Counted from the first letter of the stretch, positions 45,982-56,705 are shown. The stretch: DNA of 64,000 nt from Epinephelus fuscoguttatus (GCF_011397635.1 NC_064769.1:13657207-13721206), one strand, 5' to 3'. Numbers and translations are program-made. The notes: generated by a model not told the origin, from the letters alone.

Positions 45982-48870
45982 GTGCTTGTCAGAATTACAA
46001 ACCTGTGAGTAGAGCATGGTAGTGCAGACCTCTTTCCTTGTCTTGATGTGAACACACATCAAACAGGTAGGCCTTGATGGGCCCGTCGATGAAGTCTGCA
46101 GCGAAATCAAACAGCACGACTCCAAACATCACCACCACTATGGCCCATATACTCCTCACCGACCTGTCGATGACCAGTGCTGCAGAACAGAACAAAAACA
46201 CCTCATCACTCATCAGACACTGCAGCCAATGATAAAAAGAACAAGATAATGGTACCCATAGGCATAGATTTTGGGGGGAACGCAGTGGACACCACCCCCT
46301 CAGTATTTAGAATATGTGCAGTTTTCCTCCCTCAATAAAAACATGAGCAAAAAGATAAATAAAGGCATTTCCACCACACATTGATGCAGAAAAGGTGAAA
46401 ACTGTTGCCTAAAAAATCACTAGAATGCAGGAAATATTTGTTTGATGCTCAAAATTTGTTGAAGAAGGACCCCAAACCCCCACTTTCAGATGTGTCCCCA
46501 GAAATGTTGAAATGAACCTACACTCTCGATTGTACCTTCTTTACTTTGCTTAAAGTGTCAAAAAGACAAATCCCACAGCAACAGCACACTTGGAGCTTGT
46601 CAAAAAATGAAAACAACCAATTATGTCTGACAGGTAACAATTTTACTTTAAACCTGGCTGTTTGATCATAAAACCCAGTCTCGTTCTGTGCTCTCTTCAA
46701 AGGGAATGAAAAGATATCATGAGCAAAACACACGTGATTTAAAGGTAACAAAGTGGATTTTACATTTTACATGAACAGAACATTACACAAACTAACTTTT
46801 CTGCAGCTATTAAGTCAAAAAAAAAAAAACATTTAAAATTGAGAGCACAATTCACCATAAATATTAGACCGAGGGTGGTTACAACAATGCAAACATTATG
46901 TAATACGTATTCCTGTGGCATTCACTACAACCCTGAGAAACGTGGAAAGATAATCAGCTTATCCTGCATGCTTAGGAAGAAAGAATACTTCATAGTGAGT
47001 ATGATGATTATAATAAAGCCCAGAGCCTTTTTAATAGAAATGCAATCAACAATCACAGTGTTCAACAAAGAAAAATGATTGATGATTTTGATTTTCCTTT
47101 GACCTCAGCTCCAGATTTGAAATAAGGATCCTGCACTTTGAGCCCCAGCTAATATACATACATACTGTGTTGCTATTTCTCTCGTTAAATTGTATGTTTC
47201 ATCAAAAAAGAGACCTGTCAGCCCAGGGTAGCAAACATTCCCCCAAACTTTACTGGTGTATTGTGTTTGCTGAGTGAGTACTTGCTAAAATGCACAGCAG
47301 ACTGTTACAATTTCTGCAGTAGTCATGATAATTACTCTAATTAGACTCCAATCAAAAGATATGATTAAGGTATTGAGGATGAAGCTCCATCATTAACAGT
47401 TTTCCAGGGCCAACTGTGAATATCAGAGTGAGTGAAACTATCAGTGAATATGCACTTAACCCCCACACTGATCCTATTCAGTGAGGAACAATACAGCAGC
47501 ACTGTAATGCTCAGCAGTGAATCAGTGCATGTGGCTCCAAAGGTCACAGATTCTTCTGTGAGGAGAAACTGCTCGTGATGCTGCCTGCCGGATTCTCAGG
47601 AAACACTCCGGGTTGTTGAAATGTTATCAGTAGTTTTGCTCTTTCAAACAAAATGTGCAATGAGATTCTCAGTCATGACTTGTCACCTGTCTTTGCCAGC
47701 GGACACTGGCGCAGGACCACCCTAACAAGGCACATGTTTAACTTCAGTCACAAGTTAAGAATGTGAGCCTCTCAGGACCTTACGCCTACATATTTAAGAT
47801 GTTAAAACTTTCTTGATTGATGTGTCACTTTCTTCCAAAAATGCTTGAGTGAGCAGATACTGATACAGTTCAGAGCCTGAGTCTGCAAAAGCCCAAGAGA
47901 TAAGAGAAAGCTTTGACAGCAAAAAATTAAAGTTCTAATCATTATACCAGGGTGAGAATAATCTAATTATACCATAAGCATTTATGGCAGGTGACAGCTG
48001 ATGTTCTTTGAGGGACAACAAAGACATTCCTAAAAAAATGGAAGTTAGTGCTCATATCCAGAAACAATAAGATACAACCTTATGTTTGCCTTGCATATGC
48101 TAGGTTTTACGAGATGAGTCACGATTATTCCTCTGCGTATTTCCAAGCATGAGTACACATTAGTTACGAGTTCAAGGTGATGTCAGATTCCAACAGTTTG
48201 CTTTACAATATAAGTCTTTCTCTGATGGAGAGAGCTGATTATTCATTCTCTTTTATTCCTTCTGAATCAAAGGCACAGATGTCCCCAGAACAGGGATTCA
48301 CTTTCTGATGTGACAAGACTAAAAATACATCTGTATCTCCCCCTCTCACTGTCTGACTCTCCCTCATGTATCCCCTTTCTCAAATCCTCCCGCCCATCCC
48401 TCACCTGAGATGACAGCATCTCCATTCAGAAACAGGGTGATTCCCAGCAGCATGAGGATACCAAGGGTCAGGATGTAAGGCCTCCGTCGGCCCCATGATG
48501 AGCGGCAGTAGTCGCTGGCCGAGCCGATGATGGGCTGGAGCAAGAAGCCCAGGATGGGGCTTATCAGCCACACCAAGCTGTACAGGCTGCGGGGCAGGCC
48601 CACGCTCAGAAGTACCGGTGTGACGAACGCTGCCTCCACCGCGTAGCAGAATTCCCTTCCAAACATGACCATGCCATGGAGGATAAGGCGGCCCCGTGAG
48701 CGCCTGGGGGGCTCCACGGCTCCGAACACAGCACCTTCCCCACTGTCCATGTAGTCCTCTTTGGAGCCTGTAAAGTCTGTCGGGTACAAAGAAGTGGTGA
48801 TGTGTTTGCCAGGCTCAGGGAGCCGGCAGGGTTGGGGCCTTGCAGACTGGTCCTCTGATAAAAGGGTCAT
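30094..48870 (-). CDS. slc45a2: SLC45A2 (MATP/AIM1), complete seven-exon coding region
   Basis: Melanosomal membrane transporter of the proton/sugar-symporter-like SLC45 family, needed for melanosome pH and melanin synthesis; loss causes albinism (OCA4). Exons: 48405-48870, 46003-46179, 38457-38827, 36182-36325, 35228-35351, 33601-33806, 30094-30315. All have GT/AG borders and phases 1-1-0-0-1-0. They total 1710 nt, or 569 aa, against 530 in human. Signatures include '[20 protein letters not shown]', '[10 protein letters not shown]', '[12 protein letters not shown]', '[20 protein letters not shown]', '[18 protein letters not shown]' and '[14 protein letters not shown]'. Extra length lies in the N-terminus and the central cytoplasmic loop encoded by exon 3. 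The ATG at 48870 ('MTLLSEDQ') is preferred over an in-frame upstream ATG (49029) because that extension is poly-Ser/Leu/Pro with no family similarity. No disabling change was seen. Confidence 0.95.
30926..31500. mobile_element. MITE family B, copy 2 (in slc45a2 intron 6), internally duplicated
   Basis: Starts with TCCAGTGTGTAGGATTTAGG; 30926-31230 is the inverse of 6475-6779. A ~105-bp block is duplicated in direct orientation at 31200-31305 and 31398-31500 (AAAAACACTGATTTTTAA; CCAACAATTCCGCTCCCGGT), and the second copy runs straight into a TATC microsatellite. Confidence 0.65.
31501..31592. repeat. (TATC)n then (CATC)n microsatellite
   Basis: About 16 TATC units (31501-31566), followed by about five CATC/CCAT units to 31592, in slc45a2 intron 6. 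Confidence 0.97.
31593..33600. other. Remainder of slc45a2 intron 6, nothing recognised
   Basis: AT-rich intron without further exon, RNA gene or clear transposon border. Confidence 0.5.
33601..33806 (-). CDS. slc45a2: slc45a2 coding exon 6
   Basis: 206 nt, phase 1 to 0, between TTTTCAG and GTACTG. Encodes '[20 protein letters not shown]' through '[13 protein letters not shown]'. Confidence 0.92.
33807..35227. other. slc45a2 intron 5
   Basis: No gene. Text around 34340-34590 (CCCTAACCCTAACC and neighbouring Leu-poor sequence) resembles 49690-49850, which also contains GGTTAGGGTTAGGG. These are probably fragments of an interspersed repeat rather than telomeric DNA. Confidence 0.4.
35228..35351 (-). 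CDS. slc45a2: slc45a2 coding exon 5 (short)
   Basis: 124 nt, phase 0 to 1, between TTATTCAG and GTAAGT. Encodes '[20 protein letters not shown]' and '[20 protein letters not shown]', matching the human extracellular loop and its NST sequon. It is too short to stand out as an open frame and was found by reading the coding strand between exons 4 and 6. Confidence 0.9.
36182..36325 (-). CDS. slc45a2: slc45a2 coding exon 4
   Basis: 144 nt, phase 0 to 0, between CTGCAG and GTATTG. Encodes '[20 protein letters not shown]' through '[20 protein letters not shown]'. Confidence 0.92.
36326..38456. other. slc45a2 intron 3
   Basis: Contains repeat family D copy 2 at 37590-37920; otherwise no recognised feature. 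The 110-codon minus frame at 37456-37788 lies in that repeat. Confidence 0.5.
37590..37920 (-). repeat. Interspersed repeat family D, copy 2 (inverted)
   Basis: Reverse complement matches 12145-12350 in blocks (GCCTGGTCTCACTCT, GGGCAGTGACTTGC, AAAAAGGCATCCTTTAAT, CCTAAACCTAACCATGTG), with extra internal sequence relative to copy 1. Confidence 0.7.
38457..38827 (-). CDS. slc45a2: slc45a2 coding exon 3
   Basis: 371 nt after TTTCAG, phase 1 to phase 0. Encodes membrane segments from '[15 protein letters not shown]' and the large Ser/Pro-rich cytoplasmic loop ending 'KQPNKE' before GTATGT. Confidence 0.92.
39050..39775. mobile_element. hAT-like repeat apparently split by an inserted ~590-bp repeat
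   Basis: AGGGCTGTCAAATGAT at about 39057 and TGATTAATCGCTGAATTTCA / GCAATTAATTGCATGTTT at 39692-39737 look like two parts of the common fish 'GATTAATCGCGATTAATCGC' element. The intervening 39073-39665 is unrelated and includes a minisatellite-like part (39180-39345). Recognition is from memory. Confidence 0.4.
39180..39345 (+). repeat. Degenerate ~62-bp tandem repeat
   Basis: The unit TGGAAAGCCTAAGGYRGAGAG followed by GAGCAYACC..CTCTGCCCTTC recurs about 2.5-3 times with substitutions (39208, 39270 and 39318 starts). Confidence 0.5.
40500..40660 (+). repeat. CACAAAGAGAAAC-type degenerate tandem repeat
   Basis: A purine-rich run of ~20-bp units such as ACCACAAAGAGAAACAAAAC and CCTCAAAGAGACACAACAC. 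A 90-codon Thr/Lys-rich frame here is an artefact. Confidence 0.6.
40661..45940. other. Main part of slc45a2 intron 2, no gene
   Basis: No exon or RNA gene recognised. Repeat-like pieces: 42420-42580 (fish repeat with GCACCAAATTTCAGGGC text, possibly related to 54640-55020) and 43214-43277 (fragment of family B, inverted). The rest is AT-rich. Confidence 0.45.
45941..45978. repeat. (GT)n microsatellite beside a splice donor
   Basis: 19 GT units. On the slc45a2 coding strand it is (CA)n beginning 25 bases after the exon 2 donor at 46003. Confidence 0.98.
46003..46179 (-). CDS. slc45a2: slc45a2 coding exon 2
   Basis: 177 nt starting after TTCTGCAG, phase 1 to phase 1. Encodes '[20 protein letters not shown]' through 'HYHALLTG'. 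A (CA)n tract lies 25 bases past its donor on the coding strand. Confidence 0.92.
46265..46525 (+). repeat. Interspersed repeat family C, copy 2 (in slc45a2 intron 1)
   Basis: Same order of blocks as 8440-8645: CACCCCCT, AATAAAAACATGAG, ATGCAGGAAAT, GATGCTCAAAAT, GGACCCCAAACCCC, AGATGTGTCCCC and AATGTTGAAATGAACCTAC. Confidence 0.65.
46526..48404. other. Remainder of slc45a2 intron 1, nothing recognised
   Basis: No alternative first exon or repeat border could be supported. A12 run at about 46818. Confidence 0.45.
48405..48870 (-). CDS. slc45a2: slc45a2 coding exon 1
   Basis: Encodes the cytoplasmic N-terminus and the first three or so membrane segments, up to 'FLNGDAVIS', then a CAG|GTGAGG donor; phase 1. 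Contains the SLC45/H+-sugar-transporter motif [11 protein letters not shown]. Confidence 0.92.
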
Positions 48871-49107
48871 GGTAGAGAGAGGGTAGAGAGGGGTGGGTGG
48901 AGAAAGGGAGAAGGAGAGGGAGAATGACAAGGGAGTGAAGAGAAGATTCAGATGAAGGGAGACAAAGAGTATGGTAGTGTCTCTGCCTGCGAAATGATGG
49001 ATAAATGGCCAAATGCCAAATCCTTGCACCGGTGCTCAGCTTGAACTAATCCTCCTCTCTACTGCATAGTTGAGCAATGAGTCCAAGATCCACACAGCTT
49101 TACTTTA

Positions 49108-49113
49108 CATGTG
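49108..49113 (-). promoter_or_regulatory. Candidate MITF-type E-box upstream of slc45a2
   Basis: CATGTG on the plus strand, TTCACATGTA on the coding strand, about 240 bases upstream of the slc45a2 ATG. MITF is known to control pigment genes through CATGTG/TCACATG boxes. The transcription start is not visible here, so this is only a positional candidate. A palindromic CACATGTG lies further up at 50025-50032. Confidence 0.3.
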
Positions 49114-49239
49114 AAGGTCTGCCTCTGGGTCTGAGCAGAGCAGAGTGGCACTCATTGAAGAACAGAGAGAGAGGGGAGGAGACAAAGAAGTGGGTGTATT
49201 TAAGAGATTACTGTATGTTTCTTCCCCTTCTTCAGTCTT

Positions 49240-50180
49240 GAAAGGTATACTATGTAGGATTTTCCTCAAGAACAATGTAAAGACTCACAAAAAAGTAATC
49301 CTCCTCTATCATAGCTTATGACCCTCTAGAAGTGTGTGGTGGTGTTTCTGCAGAGACTCTACACTCTTCTTACTTTCTTTGTATTTTGTGTTTAGGAAGT
49401 TTGTGGGCGTATAGCCCCAAGCAAATAACAGGGAGCAGGTGAGGTCTGGACATTATAAAAAGGTAGGACAAGGTGCTAGACAGTAAGGGACATGTATCCA
49501 AGAGACCGCTAGAAAAATTCTCGGACACAGTGCAGAAGAAGTGGAAATATAGCGAGATGAAATGCCAATCGGATAAAGCTTGTTTCAAAAGCGAGAGTGA
49601 ATCTGGAGTTGACTTTCACTTTAACTTTCGCTGAAGGTGAGTAGGTATAGCTCTAGCTGGAGACCACCCACACCAGCTACATGACTCGCCCACCATACCT
49701 ACATGATCAGCCCCCTTCAGTACTTGGTCCAGAGGCAGAAGCCTTGAAGAAAGTGCCAAGATAATGTTTAGCTTGCTATGAAGTGTTAGGGTTAAAAGAG
49801 AGGTGGTTAAGGTTAGGGTTAGGGTATAAGGGTAAGGGGTATATCTTGTTACTTATAAGGTGAATCACATCTTCGTGTATAAAGTGGATTATTCCTTTGT
49901 TTGGCCTAATTTATTCAGTACAATGTCGCATTGTAACAGGATTCATAAAACCGTAGTGTTGGTGGATTTGTCTTGTACGGTTGGTGGGCGCAGTTTGTAA
50001 GGGCATGTCATATAGGCTTCAAATCACATGTGGCTGCAGCTGCATGTCTCACTGAAGGAGACAATGGGGATGGGGATGAAGAGCAATGTGGAGTTGGCCT
50101 GTTTTTTTGTTGGACAGGTAGGTACAGCTAGCTTGCTAAAATATTGGCTTTTTCATTAAAATTAAATCAATATTCTTCAA
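49240..50180. other. Upstream intergenic DNA with MITE-like repeat
   Basis: The stretch 49240-49470 (TATGTAGGATTTTCCTCAAG and TAGCCCCAAGCAAATAACAG text) looks like a fish MITE; borders are uncertain. No gene. Confidence 0.35.
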
Positions 50181-50200
50181 AGTCAAAGTCAGCTTTATTG

Positions 50201-50757
50201 TCAGTTCTTACAATGGTAGCTTGCAGTACACAAGCTGTGTGGGGAGGAGAGGCCAAGTTTGAATGTCAAGGGACCAGACCAGACCATCACTGACCCATCG
50301 CCAAACAAGTCATGCTGGATGATGTTACAGGCAGCATAAGGTTCATTACATCTGTCACATGTGCTCAGTGTGAACCTGCTCTCATCTATGAAGAGAACAG
50401 GGCACCAATGGCAGACCTGCCAATTCTGGTGTTCTCTGGCGAATGCCAATGCATGGTGCTGGGCTGTGAGCACAGGTCTCACTAGAGGACGTCAGACCCT
50501 CATGCCACCCTGGTGGAGTCTGTTTCTGACAGTTTGGTCAGAAACATGCACACCAGTAGCCTGCTGGAGGTCATTTTGTAGGGCTCTGGCAGTGCTCCTC
50601 CTGTTCCTCCTCACACAAAAGTCTCCACCAAAGCGGGTGAAACTGATTCACAATCACTTGTGCTTCCTGAATGGACACATTGATATCCCAGAAGTGTATT
50701 TGACTTGGTGTTATACTGTGACCATTATGTGTTCCCTTCATTTTTTGAGCAGTGTAT
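50201..50757 (-). pseudogene. Tc1-like transposase fragment with one terminal repeat
   Basis: Minus-strand frames read '[16 protein letters not shown]' (HTH), 'LTAQHHALAFAREHQNWQ', 'FIDESRFTLSTCDR' (first catalytic D) and 'AACNIIQHDLFGDGSVMVW', typical of Tc1/mariner transposases. A TGA breaks 'RV*RPLVRP', and residues between 'CDR' and 'YAACN' are missing. The end TTTTTTGAGCAGTGTA (50742-50757) matches the usual Tc1-family terminus. The sequence next to it resembles the 3' end of full elements although it sits at the 5' side of this fragment, implying an internal rearrangement. Confidence 0.8.
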
Positions 50758-53190
50758 TTATTTCTTAGCTACTCTTCTTAAAGTAGAGAGGCAGGTGCCA
50801 CCAGAATCAATTCATTTAAAAGCTTATTTAAAAAATAGCTCTGCTATGCCTCAGTACAGCCCCACAGAGCTGCTAGCACAGCTGTAGACGTAAAGTGAAG
50901 AATACGGAGATGATCCACCTCAGTCTCCACAGCTCCATAATTAAAAGGTTGCTGGTAAAAATCGGAAAGTGACTTGAAGTTAAAAAGGACCAGATATACG
51001 GAAAAATTGAAATTCACTACAGTCTAATTTTGAGTAATATTTGGAGGGAATGATAAAATGGTATTTTCTAGTGTATGTGTGTTTGTGTGAATACTTTTTC
51101 TTTCCTTTCATTTGGAGTGTAACAGGAAACTCTTTCTTGACTAGATCTGACTCCTCAGGGCTCCTGGAAAGACAGCCAATCCACTTCAATAAATTTTAAC
51201 AGCCTGTTCTGAGTAGTAGTTGAGTCATCAGATCATCATGCGCTACTTCAAACAGAATAGTAATTTTTGCCTTTGGAATGAGAGATAAAGACACACCCCT
51301 CCGGCAATGGGGGTGTTGTATTTAAACATGAGTTTTCATCTTTCTTTAACAAACTGAAGGAAAAAGCAATCACAACTTGTGACAGAAAATATTTTGAAAA
51401 TCACAGTTTTTCGTCTCTTGCTGGAATCATATTCATCGTACCTCTTAGAATCGGTGTGCTGATCTGTGACTAACTTCTTGCACTCAAGCTGAGGTGAAGC
51501 CAGTGATAACATAATGTTGTTGTGACCTTAGCTCAACATTCAGGAAGACATTATTGACCAATCCTTCACTGTGAACTTCATTCCGGCCTAAAAACTGATA
51601 GTTATCAGCTTCCTTGAAAGGTCTGGTGGAGGTCCAGTGTCCGGACTTTCTCAGAATCAGCAGGCCGACCCTGTAAATCACAAGAGCATCATTAAGACTG
51701 AAACAGTGTGTGAGCAATAAGAGATACAAAACACTCTTTGTCTTTCATTCTCTTGAACCTACATCTTTGTTACATCACAATGCTTAAACACTTTTCTCTT
51801 CTGTGTGGTCACCTGTTTTTCCGGCAGTAGTCTGGTCCCACTGTGTTGAATGATCAATTTTCTGCCCGTATATCCTTACTAAAAACTACCACATTAATCT
51901 TGGTAGTGAAAATCAGTGACGATGTGACAGGACAGCCTGGAGGGATGAGCTACTTTGTACTGGTCCAATCTGCAAAGTCTGATTGGTGTGAACCTTTTTA
52001 TTACAGGTGAGCAAGAATAATAACCACAGTGTACCTGTACTGAAAAGCCAGACAGAGAAAAGACCAAAATGACCTGTCTTCAGTGATGGACAGTGTGTAA
52101 CTGCACAAGTTTTGTACTTTACTCATTATTATTTTCCATTTTATGACACTTTATATTTCTACCCGTTACATTTTGTTAGGCAAATCCATGACAGTAGCAA
52201 TGGATATAGAATATAACCAGCCCAATCCTTTAAGAAACATTTTAGTCCAGGCAGACTTTTTTACACCCTTGTGTATTGCGTTTTTTACACAAAAGAGGAC
52301 AGAAAAGAGCAGCATCCTGAAAATTAATTGGCTAATTGTTTCAATATGCCAGACAACAAAGAACCTGATAAATTGCCAGGCCCGGGTGTTAATACAATAC
52401 ATCTGTCTATGCCAAAATACAAAGGCCTAAGGAAGGCTTCCAGGCTACCAGCACAAAGGCATATAATATGCAGTCACAGGCAGTAGACAAGTCTCTGTTC
52501 AGAGAAGGTTTTACCCCCCAGGCCTGTCTGTAAATGTGCGTGATTCAACAACAACCTCTGCAAATTTTGCTCTGCCTTTCTCTTCATTAAGTTGGATCGT
52601 GAGCTTCTTTGATACTGCTCTCAAACGTGACAGTAGTATCAAACTTGTCATCTACCTCTTAGTTAAAGAGCAATTAAGCGTTTCCCAAAATGTCAAAGTT
52701 AACAAATGTCCAGGCATGACGTCACACTGGGGCTAGATGGTGCTATAGCCATGTTACGAATCTTTGTAGCCCCTGTTAAGCCCCCTTTTGCATTTTAGTA
52801 TTTTTAAATGAAGATAAATAAGTCACCAGTCTGATCCTTGAATGTGTGCTCGTGCCACATGTGCACCCTGTGACAGTGGCTCCCAACTGGAGGGTCGCAT
52901 TCCAAAGTGGGTCACAGGTCCATTCAGAATGGACTGCAAGCGATTCCACTAGCTCAACATCATGGCAAAACACAAGTGTGATGCTGTATTAAACTGTGTG
53001 AACCTTACACTAATGACTAAGGAGAAATTTGGACCTTGTGGCCGGACCAGCTGGGAACAACGGCCCTATGACATGTGTATGAGTTGACTGGGGGTGTCTG
53101 GTGTGTATTCACTATGTTGCCAAAAAACAGATGAGAATATTGTTTCCTGTCATATTAGTAAGTTACATATGAGGATTCAGCCAGAGGGCT
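50758..53190. other. Intergenic, no gene recognised
   Basis: Short frames only. No RNA gene or transposon border supported. Confidence 0.45.
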
Positions 53191-53221
53191 CTTAGCTTAG
53201 CTTAGCTTAGCTTAGCTTAGC
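53191..53221. repeat. (CTTAG)6 microsatellite
   Basis: Six perfect CTTAG units. Confidence 0.95.
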
Positions 53222-53239
53222 AAGAAACTGGAAATAGGG

Positions 53240-53875
53240 TAGGCTGACCAAACGTCCTCTTTTGCCCGGACATGTCCATTTTTCACCTCCTGTCTGGCAC
53301 GTCCGAGGGGTGTTTATAAATTGATGATAATATCTGGTTTTCCTTTGCGAACCCGACAGTCATTCTGTTTTGTTATGTCCGAAACCGAACCGAGCCCGAC
53401 ATTATTTAATTACTAAAGCACTGAGTTTGTGTCTATTTAACAGGCTGGGCGTGCGCTGTGGGTGCTCCGCGGAGAGGGAGATCTCCGTGTTTGAGACAGG
53501 AGCGGGCGGCGGGAGGTCCGAGGCTTCCAGCGAGGGGAGAGGGAGAAATATAACAAAATAAGCGTTTAATCAAGGCGGAGGCGTTTAATCAAGGTGGAGG
53601 TGGGTGGCGGAATGTCTGAGGCTTTCAGTGAGGGGAGAGGTAGAAACAAACAGCCAATGTGTGTGTGTGTGTTCTGTTCAGGTGTTGTCACGTAAATAAC
53701 AGTCCCCAAGCAATAAACAGGACAGACAATAGGATTTTATTTATTTTACACTACATTTTCACTGAAAGCTGACCGAATCTGACCCGAGCCTGACTACAAT
53801 TCCGAACCCGGCCCGACCCGTTGGGTAGGCCTACCGTCAGGACCCGTCGGGCTCGGATCGGGTAGCCACAGTGTG
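53240..53875. mobile_element. GC-rich hAT-like non-autonomous element(s)
   Basis: Starts with AGGCTGACCAAACGTCCTCT and ends with a CCCGACCCG..GGGTCGGG-type block (53790-53865, TTGGGTAGGCCTACCGTCAG), both reminiscent of fish hAT-like repeats. Inside, two direct copies (53499-53563 and 53598-53648) of a GGCTTYCAGYGAGGGGAGAG unit and two AGGCGTTTAATCAAGG units are present. It is clearly GC-richer than its surroundings. No transposase frame. Probably two nested repeats. Confidence 0.45.
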
Positions 53876-55215
53876 TGTGTGTGTCCCCTATGATCTTTTG
53901 TTACTTCGTGTCTAAAGGTTGTCAATATCAAAAAGCAGACAATCCCATTTTCCACTAACATGTCAGGTCATAAAGCAGCAGCTGCACCTTGAAATTGTTA
54001 AAGGTTATCTCCACATCAGTGCTGCTGAAAATCAAAGCCTGAGTGACATCTTGACACACTCCTTGTTGAATAAAGAAGTAATTCGAAAACCTTAGAACCT
54101 GACACGATGTTTGAACTTTAACCCTCAGATTTTAGTGTTTGAATCCAGGACTGGATTGCACTCATGAATAATAATGTTCATTCTGAGATGTTACAGTCTG
54201 CTACGCAAGATCAAAATCCACGTAAATGGATTCTAAGGAGAAATAATTGCTGTTTGCTACGCACACACACACCTTAGCTTGAAGGTGGACGTGATATGAA
54301 CTACAATGCAACGTGAAGCCATATATACAGTACATTACAACATTATGACATTATGTTAACATTTTTAATATATCGACGGAAGACGGTATTAAAAAGATAA
54401 TTAAGTCTTACTATTTATGCCCATCAATTTGATTGAAAGTGGCCCCATAGGGAAATTACACTGAAGTTACATTACAGAAGCCTATTCTTCATATTCTTTG
54501 TGGAGGACATTATGAAAGAGGCATAATTATAATTAAAGCAAGCTTTCTTGAATTCAATATAAACCTTAAGGGAAGCTGAAGTAAGTAAACATTTTAGATG
54601 GCCTGAAGAGTTTTAAAATTAAAGGTAAAGAGGCTTGGACTGCACTCTAGGTCTTCTGAACTGAAACTTTTGAAGAACATATATCAAAACCAGCCACTGC
54701 AAACAAGTATTGCCTTTGGGAGACAGGCGTTGGCATCTCCATTTGCAATATTATTATTAATGGCAGTTCTCCTTTTATAGCAACACCACTTTGGTGCAAA
54801 CTGCAACTCAGATTGCCATCAGATTTTGTGCACACGTTCATGGTACCCAGTGGATGAATACTTCTGATCACATGACCTTTCCTCTATATGTTGATATTTG
54901 TGTTTTAGAGTGAAATGTCTTGACAGCTATTGGATCTATTGTTATATTGGTACAAACATTCCTGGGGATAAATTATAATCACGTTGGTGATCTCTAAACT
55001 GTTTATCTAACGCCATCATCAGGCCAAAATATTAATTTGTCTGATACTTTTAATTGTGACTGACTACTTGAAAAAACAATGACATTCCCATCATCTTCTG
55101 TTGTACTTCATGTTCAGTGCTAATTAGCAAATGTTAGCATGCTAACAGGCTAAATTAAGATGGTGAACATTATACCTGTTTAACATCAGCATGTCACATG
55201 GCTTGAGACTCAGTG
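53876..55215. other. Intergenic, repeat-like, no gene
   Basis: 54770-55190 holds text (ATTTTGTGCACACGTTCATGG, GCTAACATTTGC / GTTAGCATGCTAAC) typical of a high-copy fish repeat; borders unknown. Confidence 0.4.
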
Positions 55216-55219
55216 GGCT

Positions 55220-55545
55220 TTTACACACAGGAGGTGTTTTTTATGTGCAATTAATTCGAATTTCAATATATTTTTTTGAACTGTTGTTTTTGTCATGAGT
55301 ACTTTCACACAGAACGTGAATATTAAGCAGCGAAAAAGCAAAGTCGAGTTTTACAAGCCTCTGCACCACGAATAAAGGCAATAACCAATCACACTGTGGA
55401 GAATTGAGGTCATGTCATAATGTCACAGCAGTGGCGAGCATGTTGCAACTGTCGGAAATCCAGATGACTGCCAGTATGACTAGTCTTGATGCAGGCAAGC
55501 AGTTTGCATTGTCATGTGATTTATTCCCCTGGTGTGTAAAGGCCT
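55220..55545. mobile_element. MITE-like element
   Basis: GGCTTTTACACACAGGAGGTG at 55219 and the inverse of CCCCTGGTGTGTAAAGGCC at 55528-55546 form imperfect inverted ends about 325 bp apart. No coding frame of note and no clear target duplication. Confidence 0.5.
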
Positions 55546-56705
55546 TTAGTCTTGTTGACTTTAATCATTGGGAGATGATTAGATGGTATTTTGGGAGTGA
55601 GTTGAGTTGAGTGACCACACCTCTAATATAAGTAAATACCTATCACAGAAGGAGGCAGAGTTTTAACGAATGGGGAGGACCTTTCATCAAAATCTATCTA
55701 AGTAGCTAAAAAGACTGGAAAAGAGAAAATGTAAATTTTATAATTTCAAAAGACTGTCTTTGATTTACACTGTATTCAGTTGACTTGGTGGCCAAATTGT
55801 TCATACTGTTGGATAACAATGCAAGAATGTACCCTCCCCCCAAAACCACTTGTACTGATGGATGAGTTCGTCACCAAACCATGAAATCACAAGGGCTCTT
55901 CTGTAGTCGACTACAGCAGCACTTTAAGCTAATCAAGTGATACTCCATGTGATCCCCGGGGAGGGATACTGATACTGAAGAGAGAAAGGTAGGAGCAGAA
56001 GGAAAAGGTCATTTTCTATTTCTTAAACGCAAGCCAGATATGTGTTAATATGAAAGAAAACGCAGGCGTGATTCATCGCCTGTGAGATTGTTCTGAGTCC
56101 ACACACTGATATATACATGCACATCAATGTGTGCAATCACCTGGCAGATTAAAGTGTAATCCTCCTTCTGTCATCATTAGATTAGCTTTAAATTAAATCC
56201 TATTGCTCCAGAGAGATACTTGCTTTCACAGACAGTTCAAAGGAAATTACAGATATGCACATAGCAACATTTAAATATAGATAAGCAACGTATAGAAAGT
56301 GCAAAAAATCCCCATGAAAGCATTCAGTGTCTGACAGTGTCAGGTCTGCTGTTGCAGAGGAGACAAAGTGAGCTGAGCTGAAAACAGCACATAAGAGCAA
56401 AGGAGGGATACTATTGTATTACTTCATTGACGTCCTCCATTAGCAGATAGACTGAAAATTGATCAGCAACAATTTTGATAATCAGTATATTTTGTTTCAG
56501 TCATTATTCAATTAAAAATGACAAGCACCTGCTGATTTTAGATTCTAAAATGTGAGGAGTTGATGTTTTTCTTTGTCATATATGATAGGTAACTGAATAT
56601 GTTTGGGTTTTGGCCTGATGGTCTGATGTGACAATACATTTAAGGACTCTGGGAAATTATAATGAAAATTAGTTCAATGGTGGTTCATTATGTCTTTAGT
56701 TTCTG
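55546..56705. other. Intergenic, no gene recognised
   Basis: Nothing I can support beyond AT-rich unique-looking sequence. Confidence 0.4.

Noticed and set aside
48871-49029. Upstream in-frame ATG extending slc45a2 by 53 residues
   Set aside because: The extension is Leu/Ser/Pro low complexity with no family similarity. It is more likely 5' UTR, although an in-frame start cannot be strictly excluded.
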